In this document: positions 28,143-37,735 of the stretch, one piece after another
How the letters are laid out: every line of letters begins with the position of its first letter
How positions within the stretch are numbered: the stretch's first letter is position 1
NCBI GenBank assembly: GCA_902782445.1
Contig: CACZNC010000024.1
Coordinates: 1-64,000, forward strand
DNA length: 64,000 nucleotides
Direction: 5' to 3'
From: an uncultured Ruminococcus sp.
Lineage (GTDB): Bacteria; Bacillota; Clostridia; Oscillospirales; CAG-272
The notes under the pieces: generated by a model
Database searches by the model: none
The model's input: the letters and a program-made list of their open reading frames with translations, nothing else
What the model was told of the DNA's origin: nothing
Translations under genes and position numbers: made by a program

Positions 28143-29090
28143 ATGGCGGCAGACTACCCGCTCGCAGACGAGCTGAAATCCGAATTCCGCGACCGCGGCG
28201 CCGCTGTGTCCGGGATGCAGGCAAGCACCACCTCCGAACTCATGCACCGGGCGGAGATGGGGAACAACCCCCGGGTCAACGTGGCGGAACAGGCCTTCCG
28301 GGAAAACTACCGGGCCCGCCAGAACGCATCCGGGCAGGCCGCTCCCTCCCGTCCTCCGAGACCGCGGTCTTCGGGGCCGAGACCGGGGATGCAGAACGGA
28401 GCGAACCCCTCCGATCCCGCCCGCCATCCCTCCCGGCCCGCCTATTCCGCCCCCGCCGGAGAACGCCCCTCCCGCCCGGCATCGTCGGGAAGCGCGGGAG
28501 CCCGTTCGATCCCCCGGGACACCCTGTCCGAAGAGATCGCCGGAGCCGGACGCGCCCGGTACAGAAGGACCGTCGGCGAGGAACGGGAAACTCCGGTCCC
28601 CGAGGACGGCAGAACGAAGAAAAAGCGGGAGAAGATCCGCGTCCGCCAGACCAGAGCCGCCCGCCGCAAAGCCGCCGCCGAAGCCCGGGGCCCCGAGGAG
28701 ATCGAGGTCCAGAAGGGCTCCGTCCCGGTGGGATTCATCGCGGTGTGCCTCATCGCCGTGGCGCTCCTTTTCTCCATCGTCGAGAGCTTTGCCGAGGTCT
28801 ATCAGATCTCGTCGAGCATCTCGCGGAAGGAAGCGGAGCTCGCCGCTCTGAAGGAGACCGTGGCGGGGCTGGAACTGAAACTGGACGAGAAAAACGACAT
28901 CCGCACCATCCGGAGCATCGCGGTTGGCGAGCTCGGCATGGCGGAGGAGGATTCCATGCAGAGGCGTTTCGTCTCCGTCTCGGGCGGCGAGCGCATAGAG
29001 ATCCTCGAAGCCCCGGAGGAAGAGAAGCAATCCTCCCCGGGCGGTGTCCTCTTCTCCTCGCTGAACGAGTTTTTCGACCGGTTCCGCTGA
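28143..29090 (+). CDS. FtsL-like membrane protein with long basic tail
   Basis: Position (between rsmH and the PBP gene) and layout point to FtsL, a bitopic divisome protein, although sequence similarity is too weak to prove it. The 315 residues contain a disordered N-terminal part of about 195 residues rich in Pro, Arg, Ser and Ala, ending in a Lys/Arg cluster (TKKKREKIRVRQ). One membrane helix follows (about 199-220, VGFIAVCLIAVALLFSIV) and then a coiled coil (ISRKEAELAALKETVAGLEL). The short C-terminal part ends EFFDRFR. Typical FtsL is about 100-120 aa, so the cytoplasmic tail is unusually long. AAAGGAGGACGAC precedes the ATG. Confidence 0.7.
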   Translation: MAADYPLADELKSEFRDRGAAVSGMQASTTSELMHRAEMGNNPRVNVAEQAFRENYRARQNASGQAAPSRPPRPRSSGPRPGMQNGANPSDPARHPSRPAYSAPAGERPSRPASSGSAGARSIPRDTLSEEIAGAGRARYRRTVGEERETPVPEDGRTKKKREKIRVRQTRAARRKAAAEARGPEEIEVQKGSVPVGFIAVCLIAVALLFSIVESFAEVYQISSSISRKEAELAALKETVAGLELKLDEKNDIRTIRSIAVGELGMAEEDSMQRRFVSVSGGERIEILEAPEEEKQSSPGGVLFSSLNEFFDRFR

Positions 29091-29262
29091 GAAGCCGGAC
29101 TTACCTCCCAATCCATATACGGGCTGCAGCACCCATCGGCACGGCAGCCCGTTCGCTGTCTGAATAACGCGCCGGGCGACGGCATAGAATCGTGCCGGGA
29201 ACGCTCCCCCTGATTTCCGCGAAGGCTTCCGGGAGGGGGACGCGCCCGCCGGAGGACCATCC
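29091..29262. other. 172-bp gap before the PBP gene with two stem-loops
   Basis: ACGGGCTGC at about 29119 pairs with GCAGCCCGT at about 29144, giving a 9-bp stem without a T-run. A second imperfect GCCG/CGGC fold lies further on. No promoter or small gene is evident. The first hairpin may moderate readthrough inside the operon, which is inference. Confidence 0.4.
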
Positions 29263-31611
29263 ATGAACCGAGAATCCAACCGCATCGACCGCATCACCAC
29301 GCGGCGGGTCTACGCGACCTTCTTCTTTTTCCTGCTGGCCGCCGTCGTCGTGACCGGAAGGCTGGCGAAGCTGCAGATATCCGAACACGATTATTACGAA
29401 TCCCGGGTCCTCAACCAACTGACGCGGGACACCGCCATCAACCCCGAGCGCGGCAACATCACCGACCGCGGGGGCAATATCCTCGCCGCCAACAAGACCG
29501 TCTACAACGTCATCCTCTCCCCCCACGACATTCAGGAGACGATGAAGGCGGACTACAAGAAGAACTCCGACGCCGACGCCTCCAACGACGTGCACTACAC
29601 CTGGGAGGACGCGGACTATCAGATCTTCTACCACGGGACCATGCTCGACGAAATGATCGCCGACGTGCTCTCCGCCTATCTCCCGAAGACCGACAGCGGC
29701 AAGATCTACGAAAAGGCAAACAAGCTCGACCGCTATTACGAGGTGATCGAGCGGGACGTGGAACAGGATATCGCCGACCGGATCGAATCCTTCATCGCGA
29801 AGTACAATCTCCGGGACGAGGTCTATTTCGAGGCCTCCTCCAAACGGTACTACCCGAAGGACACTCTCGCCTGCCACGTGATCGGGTTCACCAACTCCGA
29901 CGGCGTGGGGGTCTACGGCCTCGAACGGTACTACAACAACGTGCTGGAAGGGACCTCCGGCCGCTACATCCTCGCCCAGGACGCCCAGAACAACGACATG
30001 CCCTTCGAATACGAACGGCTGATCGAGGCGACCAACGGCTACAACATCGTCACCACCCTCGACATGTACATCCAGTACGAGCTCGAGAACCAGCTCGAAA
30101 AGACCTTCGTGGAATCCGGGGCCGGGAACCGCGTCTGCGGCATGGTGATGGACACCGAGACCGGCGGCATCCTCGCGATGGGGGTCTATCCGCCCTTCAA
30201 CTGCAACGCCCCCTCCAAGCTCGACGACTGGTCCGCCGCCCAGCTGGAAGCGACCGGGTTCGAGCCGGATTCGAACGAATATCTCGAGGCCTACAACCTG
30301 CTCCTGCTCAATATGTGGAACAACAAGTGCGTGAGCGACACCTACGAGCCCGGCTCCACCTTCAAGGTCGTCACCACTTCGATGGCCTTCGACGAGGGCG
30401 TCGTGCGGGACAACGACCTCTTCAACTGTCCCGGCTACCATTACGTCGAGGGCTGGCCCAAACCCATCGGATGCGCGGAGACCTCCGGCCACGGCACCGT
30501 CACATTCCGCTACGGCCTCCAGCAGTCCTGCAACCCGACCCTGATGCAGGTCGCGGAGCGCATCGGAAAACCGACTTTCTACGATTATTTCAAGGCCTTC
30601 GGATACGGCGGGCGGACCGGGATCGACCTCCCCGGCGAAAGCTGGACGATCTACGCGCCTTATAAGGACTTCACCAACGTCTCCCTCGCCGTCTATTCCT
30701 TCGGCCAGACCTTCCGCACCACCCCGATCCAGCAGCTGCGCGCCATCACGGCGGTGGCCAACGGCGGATACCTCCTCACCCCCCACCTGCTCAAGGAGAT
30801 CGTGGACGACGACGGCAACGTCATTCAGTCCTGGGAGACCGAAGTCGTGCGGCAGATCGTCTCCTCCTCCACCTGCGAGCACATCACCGAGATCCTCGAA
30901 GAAGGCGTGGCTACGGACGGCGCGGCGAAGAACGCCTATGTCAAGGGCTACCGGGTGGCGGCGAAGACCGGTACCTCCGAAAAGCTGGACAAATTCGACG
31001 AAGAGGGCAACACCCCCTTCCGCGTCGGATCCACGGTGGCCTACGCCCCGGCGGACGACCCGCAGATCTCCGCCCTGATCGTCGTCGACGAGCCGATGAA
31101 GTCGGTCCCCTACGGCGGCGTCGTGGCGGCACCCTATATTTCGAATCTGCTGTCCTACGTTCTGCCCTATCTTGGGGTCGAACCGCAGTACACCGCGGAG
31201 GAGCTCAAAGCCCTCGACACGACGGTGGCGAACTATGTGGGCAGCAGCATCAAGACGGCAGCCACCGACCTCGAGACCCGCGGCGTCCGGTATGAACTCG
31301 TCGGAACCGGCGAGACGGTGAACGCCCAGGTCCCCGAACCCGGCTCGAAGATCGCCTCCGGCACGGGCAAGCTGATCCTCTATACCGGAGGAGAACTCCC
31401 CGAGGCGGACGTCAAGGTCCCGGATCTCGTGGGCATGAGCGCCTACGACGCCAATCTCGTCGCGGTCGGAGCGGGGCTCAACGTCCTGTATTCCGGCTCC
31501 ACCAACGGGTACGGCGCGACGGTCATCAGCCAGAGCCCGGCGGCGGACACCGTCGTCACCCGCGGCACCGTCGTGGTGATCGAACTCAGACACATGGACG
31601 GCACGGACTGA
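29263..31611 (+). CDS. ftsI: Division/sporulation penicillin-binding protein with PASTA domains
   Basis: It is a class B transpeptidase that cross-links septal peptidoglycan with its SEDS partner (ftsW at 35929). The 782-aa protein has an N-terminal membrane helix (about 15-37, TFFFFLLAAVVVTGRLA), a dimerisation domain (PERGNITDRGGNILA) and the transpeptidase with Ser365-x-x-Lys368 (EPGSTFKVV), Ser422-Cys-Asn424 and Lys568-Thr-Gly (AAKTGTSEK). Two C-terminal PASTA-like repeats follow (about 655-710 and 722-780, DVKVPDLVGMSAYDAN). It could be PbpB/FtsI or SpoVD; the place within the main cluster favours the division enzyme. Confidence 0.93.
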   Translation: MNRESNRIDRITTRRVYATFFFFLLAAVVVTGRLAKLQISEHDYYESRVLNQLTRDTAINPERGNITDRGGNILAANKTVYNVILSPHDIQETMKADYKKNSDADASNDVHYTWEDADYQIFYHGTMLDEMIADVLSAYLPKTDSGKIYEKANKLDRYYEVIERDVEQDIADRIESFIAKYNLRDEVYFEASSKRYYPKDTLACHVIGFTNSDGVGVYGLERYYNNVLEGTSGRYILAQDAQNNDMPFEYERLIEATNGYNIVTTLDMYIQYELENQLEKTFVESGAGNRVCGMVMDTETGGILAMGVYPPFNCNAPSKLDDWSAAQLEATGFEPDSNEYLEAYNLLLLNMWNNKCVSDTYEPGSTFKVVTTSMAFDEGVVRDNDLFNCPGYHYVEGWPKPIGCAETSGHGTVTFRYGLQQSCNPTLMQVAERIGKPTFYDYFKAFGYGGRTGIDLPGESWTIYAPYKDFTNVSLAVYSFGQTFRTTPIQQLRAITAVANGGYLLTPHLLKEIVDDDGNVIQSWETEVVRQIVSSSTCEHITEILEEGVATDGAAKNAYVKGYRVAAKTGTSEKLDKFDEEGNTPFRVGSTVAYAPADDPQISALIVVDEPMKSVPYGGVVAAPYISNLLSYVLPYLGVEPQYTAEELKALDTTVANYVGSSIKTAATDLETRGVRYELVGTGETVNAQVPEPGSKIASGTGKLILYTGGELPEADVKVPDLVGMSAYDANLVAVGAGLNVLYSGSTNGYGATVISQSPAADTVVTRGTVVVIELRHMDGTD

Positions 31612-31713
31612 TCCGGATTGGCAAAAATCCCTTCTGAAAAAAAGAAGGCGGCATATAAGCGCAGGATTTCCAAAGAGACGTCGAAAGAAATTCAACTTCT
31701 CGGGAGGAATTCC

Positions 31714-33273
31714 ATGCGCGCGGAACAAATCTTCAAAGGCATCCCCGTATCGGGCAGACTGCCGGAGGGGGATTTCACCTCCATCCGGTCCGACTCGAGG
31801 CGCGTGATCCCGGGCTCGCTGTTCGTCTGCCTGAAAGGCGCGAAGCGGGACGGGCACGACTGCGGGGCTGAGGCCATGAAAAACGGAGCGCTCGCGGTCC
31901 TCGGAGAGAGGCCGGCGGAGGGCGTTCCGGACGACAGGATGCTGCTCACCCCCGACACGAGGGAAGCGGAATCCCGGCTCTGGAACAATTTCACCGGCTC
32001 ACCGGGCGAGGGCATGATGAAGATCGCCGTCACCGGAACGGCCGGAAAGACCACCGTGGCCCTTCTGCTCTCGGAACTGCTCCGGGCGTCGGGCCAGAAA
32101 ACCGGGTACGTCACCACCGTGGGAGCGGCGGCGGGATCCGTCCCCCTTTCCCTCGGAGAGAACGGGGGATCCTCCGTCTCCGATATCCCCGGCGCCATGA
32201 CGACCCCGGACCCCGAATTCTTTTTTCCCGCGCTGAGAGCCATGCGGGAGGGGGGATGCGCCGCCGTGATCTGGGAGGCATCCTCGCAATCCCTTGCCCT
32301 GAAAAAGACCTCGGCCCTGACGCCGGATCTCGCGGTGTTCACGAATCTCTCGCCGGAGCACATGGATTTTCACGGCACGATGGAGAACTACTTCCGCGCC
32401 AAGGCATCCCTCCTGCGGGGCGTTCCCCGGGCGGTGATCTGGGGCGACGATCCGTGGCTCGCAAGACTGCCCGGGATGTTCCCGTCAGTCTCCTTCACCG
32501 TCTGTTCGGCGGAGAGCGGGAGGGCGGGGCACGCGGACGTCACGGCGCTCAGGATCCGGTCGAGAGGGGCGGACGGGATGGACTATCTCTGGTTCTCCTC
32601 CCGGGCGGTCTTCCGGGTGCGGACTCCCATGCCGGGCCGGTTTTCGGTAATCAATACCATGCTGGCCTGCGCCGCCGCCCTGAACGCCGGTGGGGATCCC
32701 GCCTCGGTCCGGGACGCCGTTTCGGATTTCCGGGGCGCGCCAGGCAGACTGTACCGGGTCGGAGCCGGAGGGGAAGGACGCGGAAAGCCCTCCGTCTTCA
32801 TTGATTACGCCCACACCCCCGAGGCGATGGAAGCGGTGCTCCGGTCCGTGAGGTCCTTTTCCCCCGGAAAGCTCACCGCGGTGTTCGGATGCGGGGGCGA
32901 GCGGGACCGGACGAAGAGACCGCGCATGGCGGAGACGGCGGAAAACGGGGCGGACGCGGTGATCGTCACCTCCGACAATCCCCGGGGCGAGGACCCGGAC
33001 GCCATCTTCCGCGACATTCTCCGGGGATTTACGGGAAAGACCCCCGTCACGGTGATCCCGTCGAGAGCGCGGGCGATCCGGGCGGCCATATCCTCCTCCC
33101 CGCCGGACGGAACGGTCCTGCTTCTGGGGAAGGGACACGAAAAATACGAGATCACATCCCGGGGCAGGCAGCCCTTCGACGAGGAAGCCGTCGCCCGGGA
33201 CGCGCTCGCCGCATACGGCAGTCCCGGACCGGTGGACGGGGCGGAAGAGCGGGAGAGCGAATCAGACGGATAA
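31714..33273 (+). CDS. murE: UDP-MurNAc-tripeptide synthetase MurE
   Basis: MurE adds the third amino acid of the peptidoglycan stem. At 519 aa it has the N-terminal UDP-binding part (SIRSDSRRVIPGSLFVCLKG), the ATP loop VTGTAGKTTVA (Ala where Asn is usual), the TTPDP motif and a C-terminal domain with TSDNPRGEDP. DNPR is the motif known for meso-diaminopimelate-adding MurE, so a DAP-type wall is expected. ATG 31714 follows TCGGGAGGAATTCC; a longer frame from 31618 has no ribosome site. murF follows after 72 nt. Confidence 0.95.
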   Translation: MRAEQIFKGIPVSGRLPEGDFTSIRSDSRRVIPGSLFVCLKGAKRDGHDCGAEAMKNGALAVLGERPAEGVPDDRMLLTPDTREAESRLWNNFTGSPGEGMMKIAVTGTAGKTTVALLLSELLRASGQKTGYVTTVGAAAGSVPLSLGENGGSSVSDIPGAMTTPDPEFFFPALRAMREGGCAAVIWEASSQSLALKKTSALTPDLAVFTNLSPEHMDFHGTMENYFRAKASLLRGVPRAVIWGDDPWLARLPGMFPSVSFTVCSAESGRAGHADVTALRIRSRGADGMDYLWFSSRAVFRVRTPMPGRFSVINTMLACAAALNAGGDPASVRDAVSDFRGAPGRLYRVGAGGEGRGKPSVFIDYAHTPEAMEAVLRSVRSFSPGKLTAVFGCGGERDRTKRPRMAETAENGADAVIVTSDNPRGEDPDAIFRDILRGFTGKTPVTVIPSRARAIRAAISSSPPDGTVLLLGKGHEKYEITSRGRQPFDEEAVARDALAAYGSPGPVDGAEERESESDG

Positions 33274-33345
33274 TAATTATACGGAAAGAACCGAATTGAT
33301 CTGGACATACGGGCGGATCGGGTGCGGAAAGGCGGATAGAAGAGA

Positions 33346-34797
33346 ATGAGCGTGGAGCTGAGAATCAAGACATACGGACCGCGTCAGATCGCCGAAATCA
33401 CGGGCGGGCGGCTGGAACTGTACGGAGGCGCGGACGGGAACGAAGAAGTCCGGGCCGTGGCCATAGATTCGAGAGAGGCCGGAGAGGGTGTCCTTTTCGC
33501 GGCCATCAAGGGCGAGCGCAACGACGGGAACGACTTCATCCCGGACGCCGTGAACGCGGGATCCCCCTGCTTCCTCTGCCAGTTTGTGCCGGAAGCGGCG
33601 AAGGAGAGCGGAAAGCCTTTCTCCGCGGTGATCGTGGAGGACACGGTGGCCTCTCTCGGCGCGCTGGCTTCGGAATACCGGAATCACACGAAGGCGAAGA
33701 TCGTCGCCGTCACCGGATCCGTCGGCAAGACCACCACGAAGGAATTCATCTACGCCGTGGCCTCCGCCTCTTTCCGCGCCCACAAGACCCAGGGCAACTA
33801 CAACAGCACCATCGGCCTTCCCCTGACGATCTTCGGGATCGGGCCGGAGGATGAGGTCGCGGTGCTCGAAATGGGCATGAGCGCCCTCGGCGAGATCGAA
33901 GCCATGTCGAAGATCGCCCGGCCGGACATCGCGGTCGTGACGAACATCGGCACCTCCCACCTCGCCTACCTCGGCACCCGGGAGAACATCTGCCGGGCGA
34001 AGATGGAGATCCGGCTCGGAATGCCCGAGGACGGGGTGCTCTTGCTCAACGCGGACGAACCCCTTCTCGCGGCGGAGGCGGAGCGGCTCCCGAAACGGCC
34101 GAAACTCATGAGCGTCTACAACCACACGGGCGACTTCCGCGCGGTCAATATCCGCCAGAAAGTCGACGGGATCGTCTACGACCTGATCTACGACGGGAAG
34201 GCCGTCACCAACGTGGAGATCCCCGCCCTCGGCAGGCACAACGTCTACAATTCTCTCGCGGCCTACGCGGTCGGGACCTTCCTCGGCATGACGGACGACA
34301 GCATCCGCCGGGGGCTCAAGCTCTTCGTCGGAGCCGATATGCGCCAGAAGGTCTACGACGTCGGCGGCATCACCGTGATCGACGACTGCTACAACGCCTC
34401 CCCCGAATCCATGCGGGCGGCGATCGACGTCCTCGTCTCCATGGCGGGGAAGAAGAACGCCAGACCCGCGGCCCTGCTCGGCGACATGCTCGAACTGGGC
34501 GAATACTCCCGGCTCATGCACGATCAGGTGGGCCAGTACGCGGCGCAGGCGGGCGTTCAGAAGCTGTTCTGCTTCGGGATCACCGCGGATATCGTCGCGG
34601 AGGCCGCCATCAAGAAGGGGATCCGGGCGGAGAACGTGTTCGTCTGCCTCGACACCCGGGACGCGCAGGGCATGGCCGACATGATCCTCGGAGCCCTCGA
34701 ACCGGGGGATATCCTCCTCGTCAAAGCCAGCCGCGCCGTCGCCGCCGAACGGGTCATCGACTGCATGAAAAAGCGGAAGAGCAAGAAGAGAAAATGA
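33346..34797 (+). CDS. murF: UDP-MurNAc-pentapeptide synthetase MurF
   Basis: MurF adds D-Ala-D-Ala to the UDP-MurNAc-tripeptide. The 483-aa protein shows AIDSREAGEGVLFAAIKGERNDG, the P-loop VTGSVGKTTTKEFI, the signature NYNSTIGLPLTIF and EMGMSALGEIEAM, followed by the C-terminal DDCYNASPESM. All are complete. ATG 33346 is chosen from homologues; the ribosome site is weak (AGAAGAGA). murD is not found between here and ftsW. Confidence 0.96.
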   Translation: MSVELRIKTYGPRQIAEITGGRLELYGGADGNEEVRAVAIDSREAGEGVLFAAIKGERNDGNDFIPDAVNAGSPCFLCQFVPEAAKESGKPFSAVIVEDTVASLGALASEYRNHTKAKIVAVTGSVGKTTTKEFIYAVASASFRAHKTQGNYNSTIGLPLTIFGIGPEDEVAVLEMGMSALGEIEAMSKIARPDIAVVTNIGTSHLAYLGTRENICRAKMEIRLGMPEDGVLLLNADEPLLAAEAERLPKRPKLMSVYNHTGDFRAVNIRQKVDGIVYDLIYDGKAVTNVEIPALGRHNVYNSLAAYAVGTFLGMTDDSIRRGLKLFVGADMRQKVYDVGGITVIDDCYNASPESMRAAIDVLVSMAGKKNARPAALLGDMLELGEYSRLMHDQVGQYAAQAGVQKLFCFGITADIVAEAAIKKGIRAENVFVCLDTRDAQGMADMILGALEPGDILLVKASRAVAAERVIDCMKKRKSKKRK

Positions 34798-34847
34798 CCG
34801 GGAAATAAGATCCCCGAGGCCGATCAAAACAAAGGAAGGTTCTCCCC

Positions 34848-35870
34848 ATGCGTGAGAGTATCGTATTCGTCGCCGCGCTGATCCTCGTATTCCTCAGCAC
34901 GGTGCTGATCTCGAAAAAACTGATCCCGATCCTGAAGAGCAGGAAGATGGGACAGAAGATCCTGGAAATCGGGCCCCGCTGGCACAAGGGCAAGGAGGGG
35001 ACTCCGACGATGGGCGGCATCGCGTTCATCATCCCCTCGGTGCTCGTCGGGATCGCGGGCTGCGTCTATATCACCGTGACCGACGGCATCCGGGAATCGC
35101 TCCCCCTCGTCTTCACCCTGATCTACGGACTGGCGGGCGGGCTGATCGGCTGCGTGGACGACCGGGCGAAGCTCCGCAAGAAGCAGAACGAGGGCCTGAC
35201 CGCCCCGCAGAAATTCCTGCTCCAGGTGCTGGCCGCCGCGCTCTACCTCTTCGGGATGGCGATGGTGCGCCGGGCGGAGGGGCTCGCTCCCATGACGGAG
35301 ATCTACTTCCCCTTCGTCGGAAAGACCGTCGATTTCGGGATCTTCTTCTACCTGATCGCCCTGCTTCTGCTGGTGGGCGTGATGAACTCCGTCAACCTCA
35401 CCGACGGCATCGACGGGCTCTGCTCCAGCGTGACCCTGATCGCGGGCGTGTTCTTCGCGGCGGCCGGGTATCTCGCGGGAGGAGCGGCCCCGGATCTGCG
35501 GGATCTCCTCCTCGGCGCGATCCTCATCGGCGGATGCGCGGGCTTCCTCGTCTACAATTTCTATCCCGCCCGGGTGTTCATGGGGGACACGGGTTCCCTC
35601 TTCCTCGGCGGACTGGTGGTCGGCGGCGCGTTCATGATGGAAAATCCCCTCCTCGTGATCGTCTTCGGCTTCTGGTACATCCTCGAAACCGCCTCCGTCA
35701 TGCTCCAGGTGGGCTATTTCAAGCTCACCCACGGCAAGCGGATCTTCAAAATGGCCCCGATCCACCACCACTTCGAGCAGTGCGGCTGGTCGGAGATCAA
35801 GATCGTCGTCGTCGCGTCCGTCGTGACCGCGGTCCTGTCCGTCGTCTCCCTCGTCTGGGGACTGCGGTAA
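34848..35870 (+). CDS. mraY: Phospho-N-acetylmuramoyl-pentapeptide transferase MraY
   Basis: MraY transfers phospho-MurNAc-pentapeptide to undecaprenyl phosphate, giving lipid I at the membrane. At 340 aa it has about ten membrane helices and the catalytic Asp motifs: TPTMGGIAF, GCVDDRAKLRKK (DD pair), NSVNLTDGIDGL (NxxNxxDGxDGL) and the GDTGSLFLGG loop, with HHHFE near residue 305. AAAGGAAGG lies 10 nt before the ATG. It overlaps no neighbour but is in line with murF and ftsW. Confidence 0.97.
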   Translation: MRESIVFVAALILVFLSTVLISKKLIPILKSRKMGQKILEIGPRWHKGKEGTPTMGGIAFIIPSVLVGIAGCVYITVTDGIRESLPLVFTLIYGLAGGLIGCVDDRAKLRKKQNEGLTAPQKFLLQVLAAALYLFGMAMVRRAEGLAPMTEIYFPFVGKTVDFGIFFYLIALLLLVGVMNSVNLTDGIDGLCSSVTLIAGVFFAAAGYLAGGAAPDLRDLLLGAILIGGCAGFLVYNFYPARVFMGDTGSLFLGGLVVGGAFMMENPLLVIVFGFWYILETASVMLQVGYFKLTHGKRIFKMAPIHHHFEQCGWSEIKIVVVASVVTAVLSVVSLVWGLR

Positions 35871-35928
35871 GCAGCATAATTCTGAATTCATTTATTTCCC
35901 ATCCTGAAAGAAACGGAGGCAGCGGCGC

Positions 35929-37641
35929 ATGAACGATACCTACAACCCCGGGCGCACCGATCCGCGGACCCACGCCCGCCGCAATCCCGCCGCCGTTTCG
36001 CGGATCCCGGAGAACGGGAGGGGAAGAGCGGGGGGAGTAAATCCGTCCCGTCCTTCCAGACCCCCGCAGGATCCGAACGCCGTTCCGCGGACCCGGCAGA
36101 ATCCGAACGCCGGATTTTCAGAGGCCCCCCGGCAGACTCCGTCCCGGCAGAACGTGCCTTTACAGTCTGAGCGGACGGGGAGGCAGATCCCCATGCGGGA
36201 CCCCGGCGCCGTCTATTCCCCGGCGGAACGGATCCGGAGGACCCCGGAGCGGCAGGAGAGGGCAGAACGTCAGCCCCGTCCTTCCCGCTCGGCCATTCCC
36301 GCCCCCACCTCCGAAGACCGCCGCATGGTACGCCGGGACGCGTCCGAAGAAAAGCGCCTGACCCGGGAGGAGAGGAAACAGCGGCGTCTCGAGTCCTACC
36401 GGAGCCGCAACCTCGTGCGCTGGACCGAGCAGGAAAAGCGCGAAAACGCGTGGCAGCGGGACATCGTCCGCGTGAAAGTCGGATTCGACCGCCCGCTCTT
36501 CGCCCTGATCGTCATTCTTTTGGCCCTCGGGTCCATCATGGTACTCAGCGCGAGCTATCCGATGGCGGTCCGCAAGGGGTACGGAGCCCTCTACTACGCA
36601 AAACGGCAGGGGCTTTTCGTCCTCCTCGGCGTCATCGCCATGATCATCGGCTGGAAGATCCCCCTCGACAAACCCCTGATCCGCCGCGGCATGCCCGTCG
36701 CCGTGTGGCTGACCGCCGCCGCCCTGCTGGTCGTGGTGACGTTCATCGGCGTGTCCGAAGGCGAAGCCCAGAGGTGGATCCAGATCCCGGGCGTGCCGGT
36801 GACGGTCCAGCCCTCGGAGATCATGAAGATCGGGGAAGTGCTCCTTCTGGCCATGTACGCGGACGTCATGCGGCAGAGGATGGAGAACGCCTCCTCTCTT
36901 GGATCCCGCTACGTCTACAATGTCGTCCTCCCCGGCCTTCTGGTGGGCATGTCCTGCGCCCTCATCATCGTCGGCAAGCACCTCTCGGGTACCATGATCG
37001 TCGGCGTGATCGGACTTTTCATGGTCTTAACGATGGTGGACCGGAAATGCCGCTGGTGGTGGGCTCCCCTCACGATCGCTGTGCTCCTCGCCGCAGCCGC
37101 CGCGGTGTACATCATTGCCATCCCCTACGCCCGGACGCGCTTCATGGGCATTTTCTCCCCGGATTCCGACCGGTGGCAGTCCATGCAGAGCCTCTACGCG
37201 GTCGGTTCCGGCGGGCTCTTCGGCGTCGGCGTCGGGCAGAGCCGCCAGAAGTACAGCTATCTCGGCGCGGCGCATACGGATTTCATCTTCGCCATCTGGT
37301 GCGAGGAATTCGGATTCGTCGGAGCCATCGTGCTGATCGGCCTGTTCTTCGCCTTCCTCTGGCGGGGATACCGGATCGCCTCCCGCGCGAAGGATCCCTT
37401 CTCCATGCTCGTCGCCTACGGCATCACCACCCATTTCGCCGTCCAGATCATCGGGCACATGGTGGTGGACACGACCTACATGAACACCGGCATCTCCCTG
37501 CCGTTCTTCTCCTACGGCGGCTCCTCCCTCATCATGCAGCTCTTCGAAGCGGGACTTCTTCTGAACATCTCCCGCCACGACTACCGGAGCCGCTCGGAGC
37601 TCGAGGAAGCCGAACTCAGAAAAGCCGCCGGACTGGACTGA
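35929..37641 (+). CDS. ftsW: SEDS glycan polymerase FtsW with long N-terminal tail
   Basis: FtsW polymerises septal glycan from lipid II together with a class B PBP. The 570-aa protein begins with a disordered, Arg- and Pro-rich tail of about 185 residues, followed by ten membrane helices. SEDS motifs are visible: IMVLSASYPMA in helix 1, WIQIPGVPVTVQPSEIMKI, MQSLYAVGSGGLFGVGVGQS, LGAAHTDFIFAIWCEEFGFVGA and GISLPFFSYGGSSLI. The usual length is about 370-400 aa. The stop TGA is followed at once by TACTAATTCC, which matches the end of the dispersed repeat. Confidence 0.94.
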   Translation: MNDTYNPGRTDPRTHARRNPAAVSRIPENGRGRAGGVNPSRPSRPPQDPNAVPRTRQNPNAGFSEAPRQTPSRQNVPLQSERTGRQIPMRDPGAVYSPAERIRRTPERQERAERQPRPSRSAIPAPTSEDRRMVRRDASEEKRLTREERKQRRLESYRSRNLVRWTEQEKRENAWQRDIVRVKVGFDRPLFALIVILLALGSIMVLSASYPMAVRKGYGALYYAKRQGLFVLLGVIAMIIGWKIPLDKPLIRRGMPVAVWLTAAALLVVVTFIGVSEGEAQRWIQIPGVPVTVQPSEIMKIGEVLLLAMYADVMRQRMENASSLGSRYVYNVVLPGLLVGMSCALIIVGKHLSGTMIVGVIGLFMVLTMVDRKCRWWWAPLTIAVLLAAAAAVYIIAIPYARTRFMGIFSPDSDRWQSMQSLYAVGSGGLFGVGVGQSRQKYSYLGAAHTDFIFAIWCEEFGFVGAIVLIGLFFAFLWRGYRIASRAKDPFSMLVAYGITTHFAVQIIGHMVVDTTYMNTGISLPFFSYGGSSLIMQLFEAGLLLNISRHDYRSRSELEEAELRKAAGLD

Positions 37642-37735
37642 TACTAATTCCACACAAAACCATTGCAAAAGGGTTTTGCGTGATCCTGAAAGTCAGAATG
37701 ACTTTCAGGACAGTCTAAATCAATGATTTAGACTG
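37642..37735. repeat. Possible broken copy of the TIR element: three tandem palindromes upstream of murG
   Basis: Directly after the ftsW TGA comes TACTAATTCC, like the left ends at 42672 and 59685. Three inverted repeats then follow: 37652-37681 (10-bp arms, one mismatch, with a 10-nt loop), 37685-37709 (perfect 11-bp arms around GAA) and 37712-37734 (perfect 11-bp arms around one A). The conserved hairpin words of the other copies are absent and no right end or second TGA is found. The region stops exactly where the murG coding sequence resumes. It may be a deletion derivative of the element or an assembly fault. Confidence 0.5.

Noticed and set aside
29119-29152. Terminator between the FtsL-like gene and the PBP gene
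   Set aside because: The hairpin lacks a T-run, and both genes belong to the same cluster.
29101-31857. Long minus-strand open frame opposite the PBP gene
   Set aside because: It is an antisense shadow of the PBP, which has all three transpeptidase motifs.
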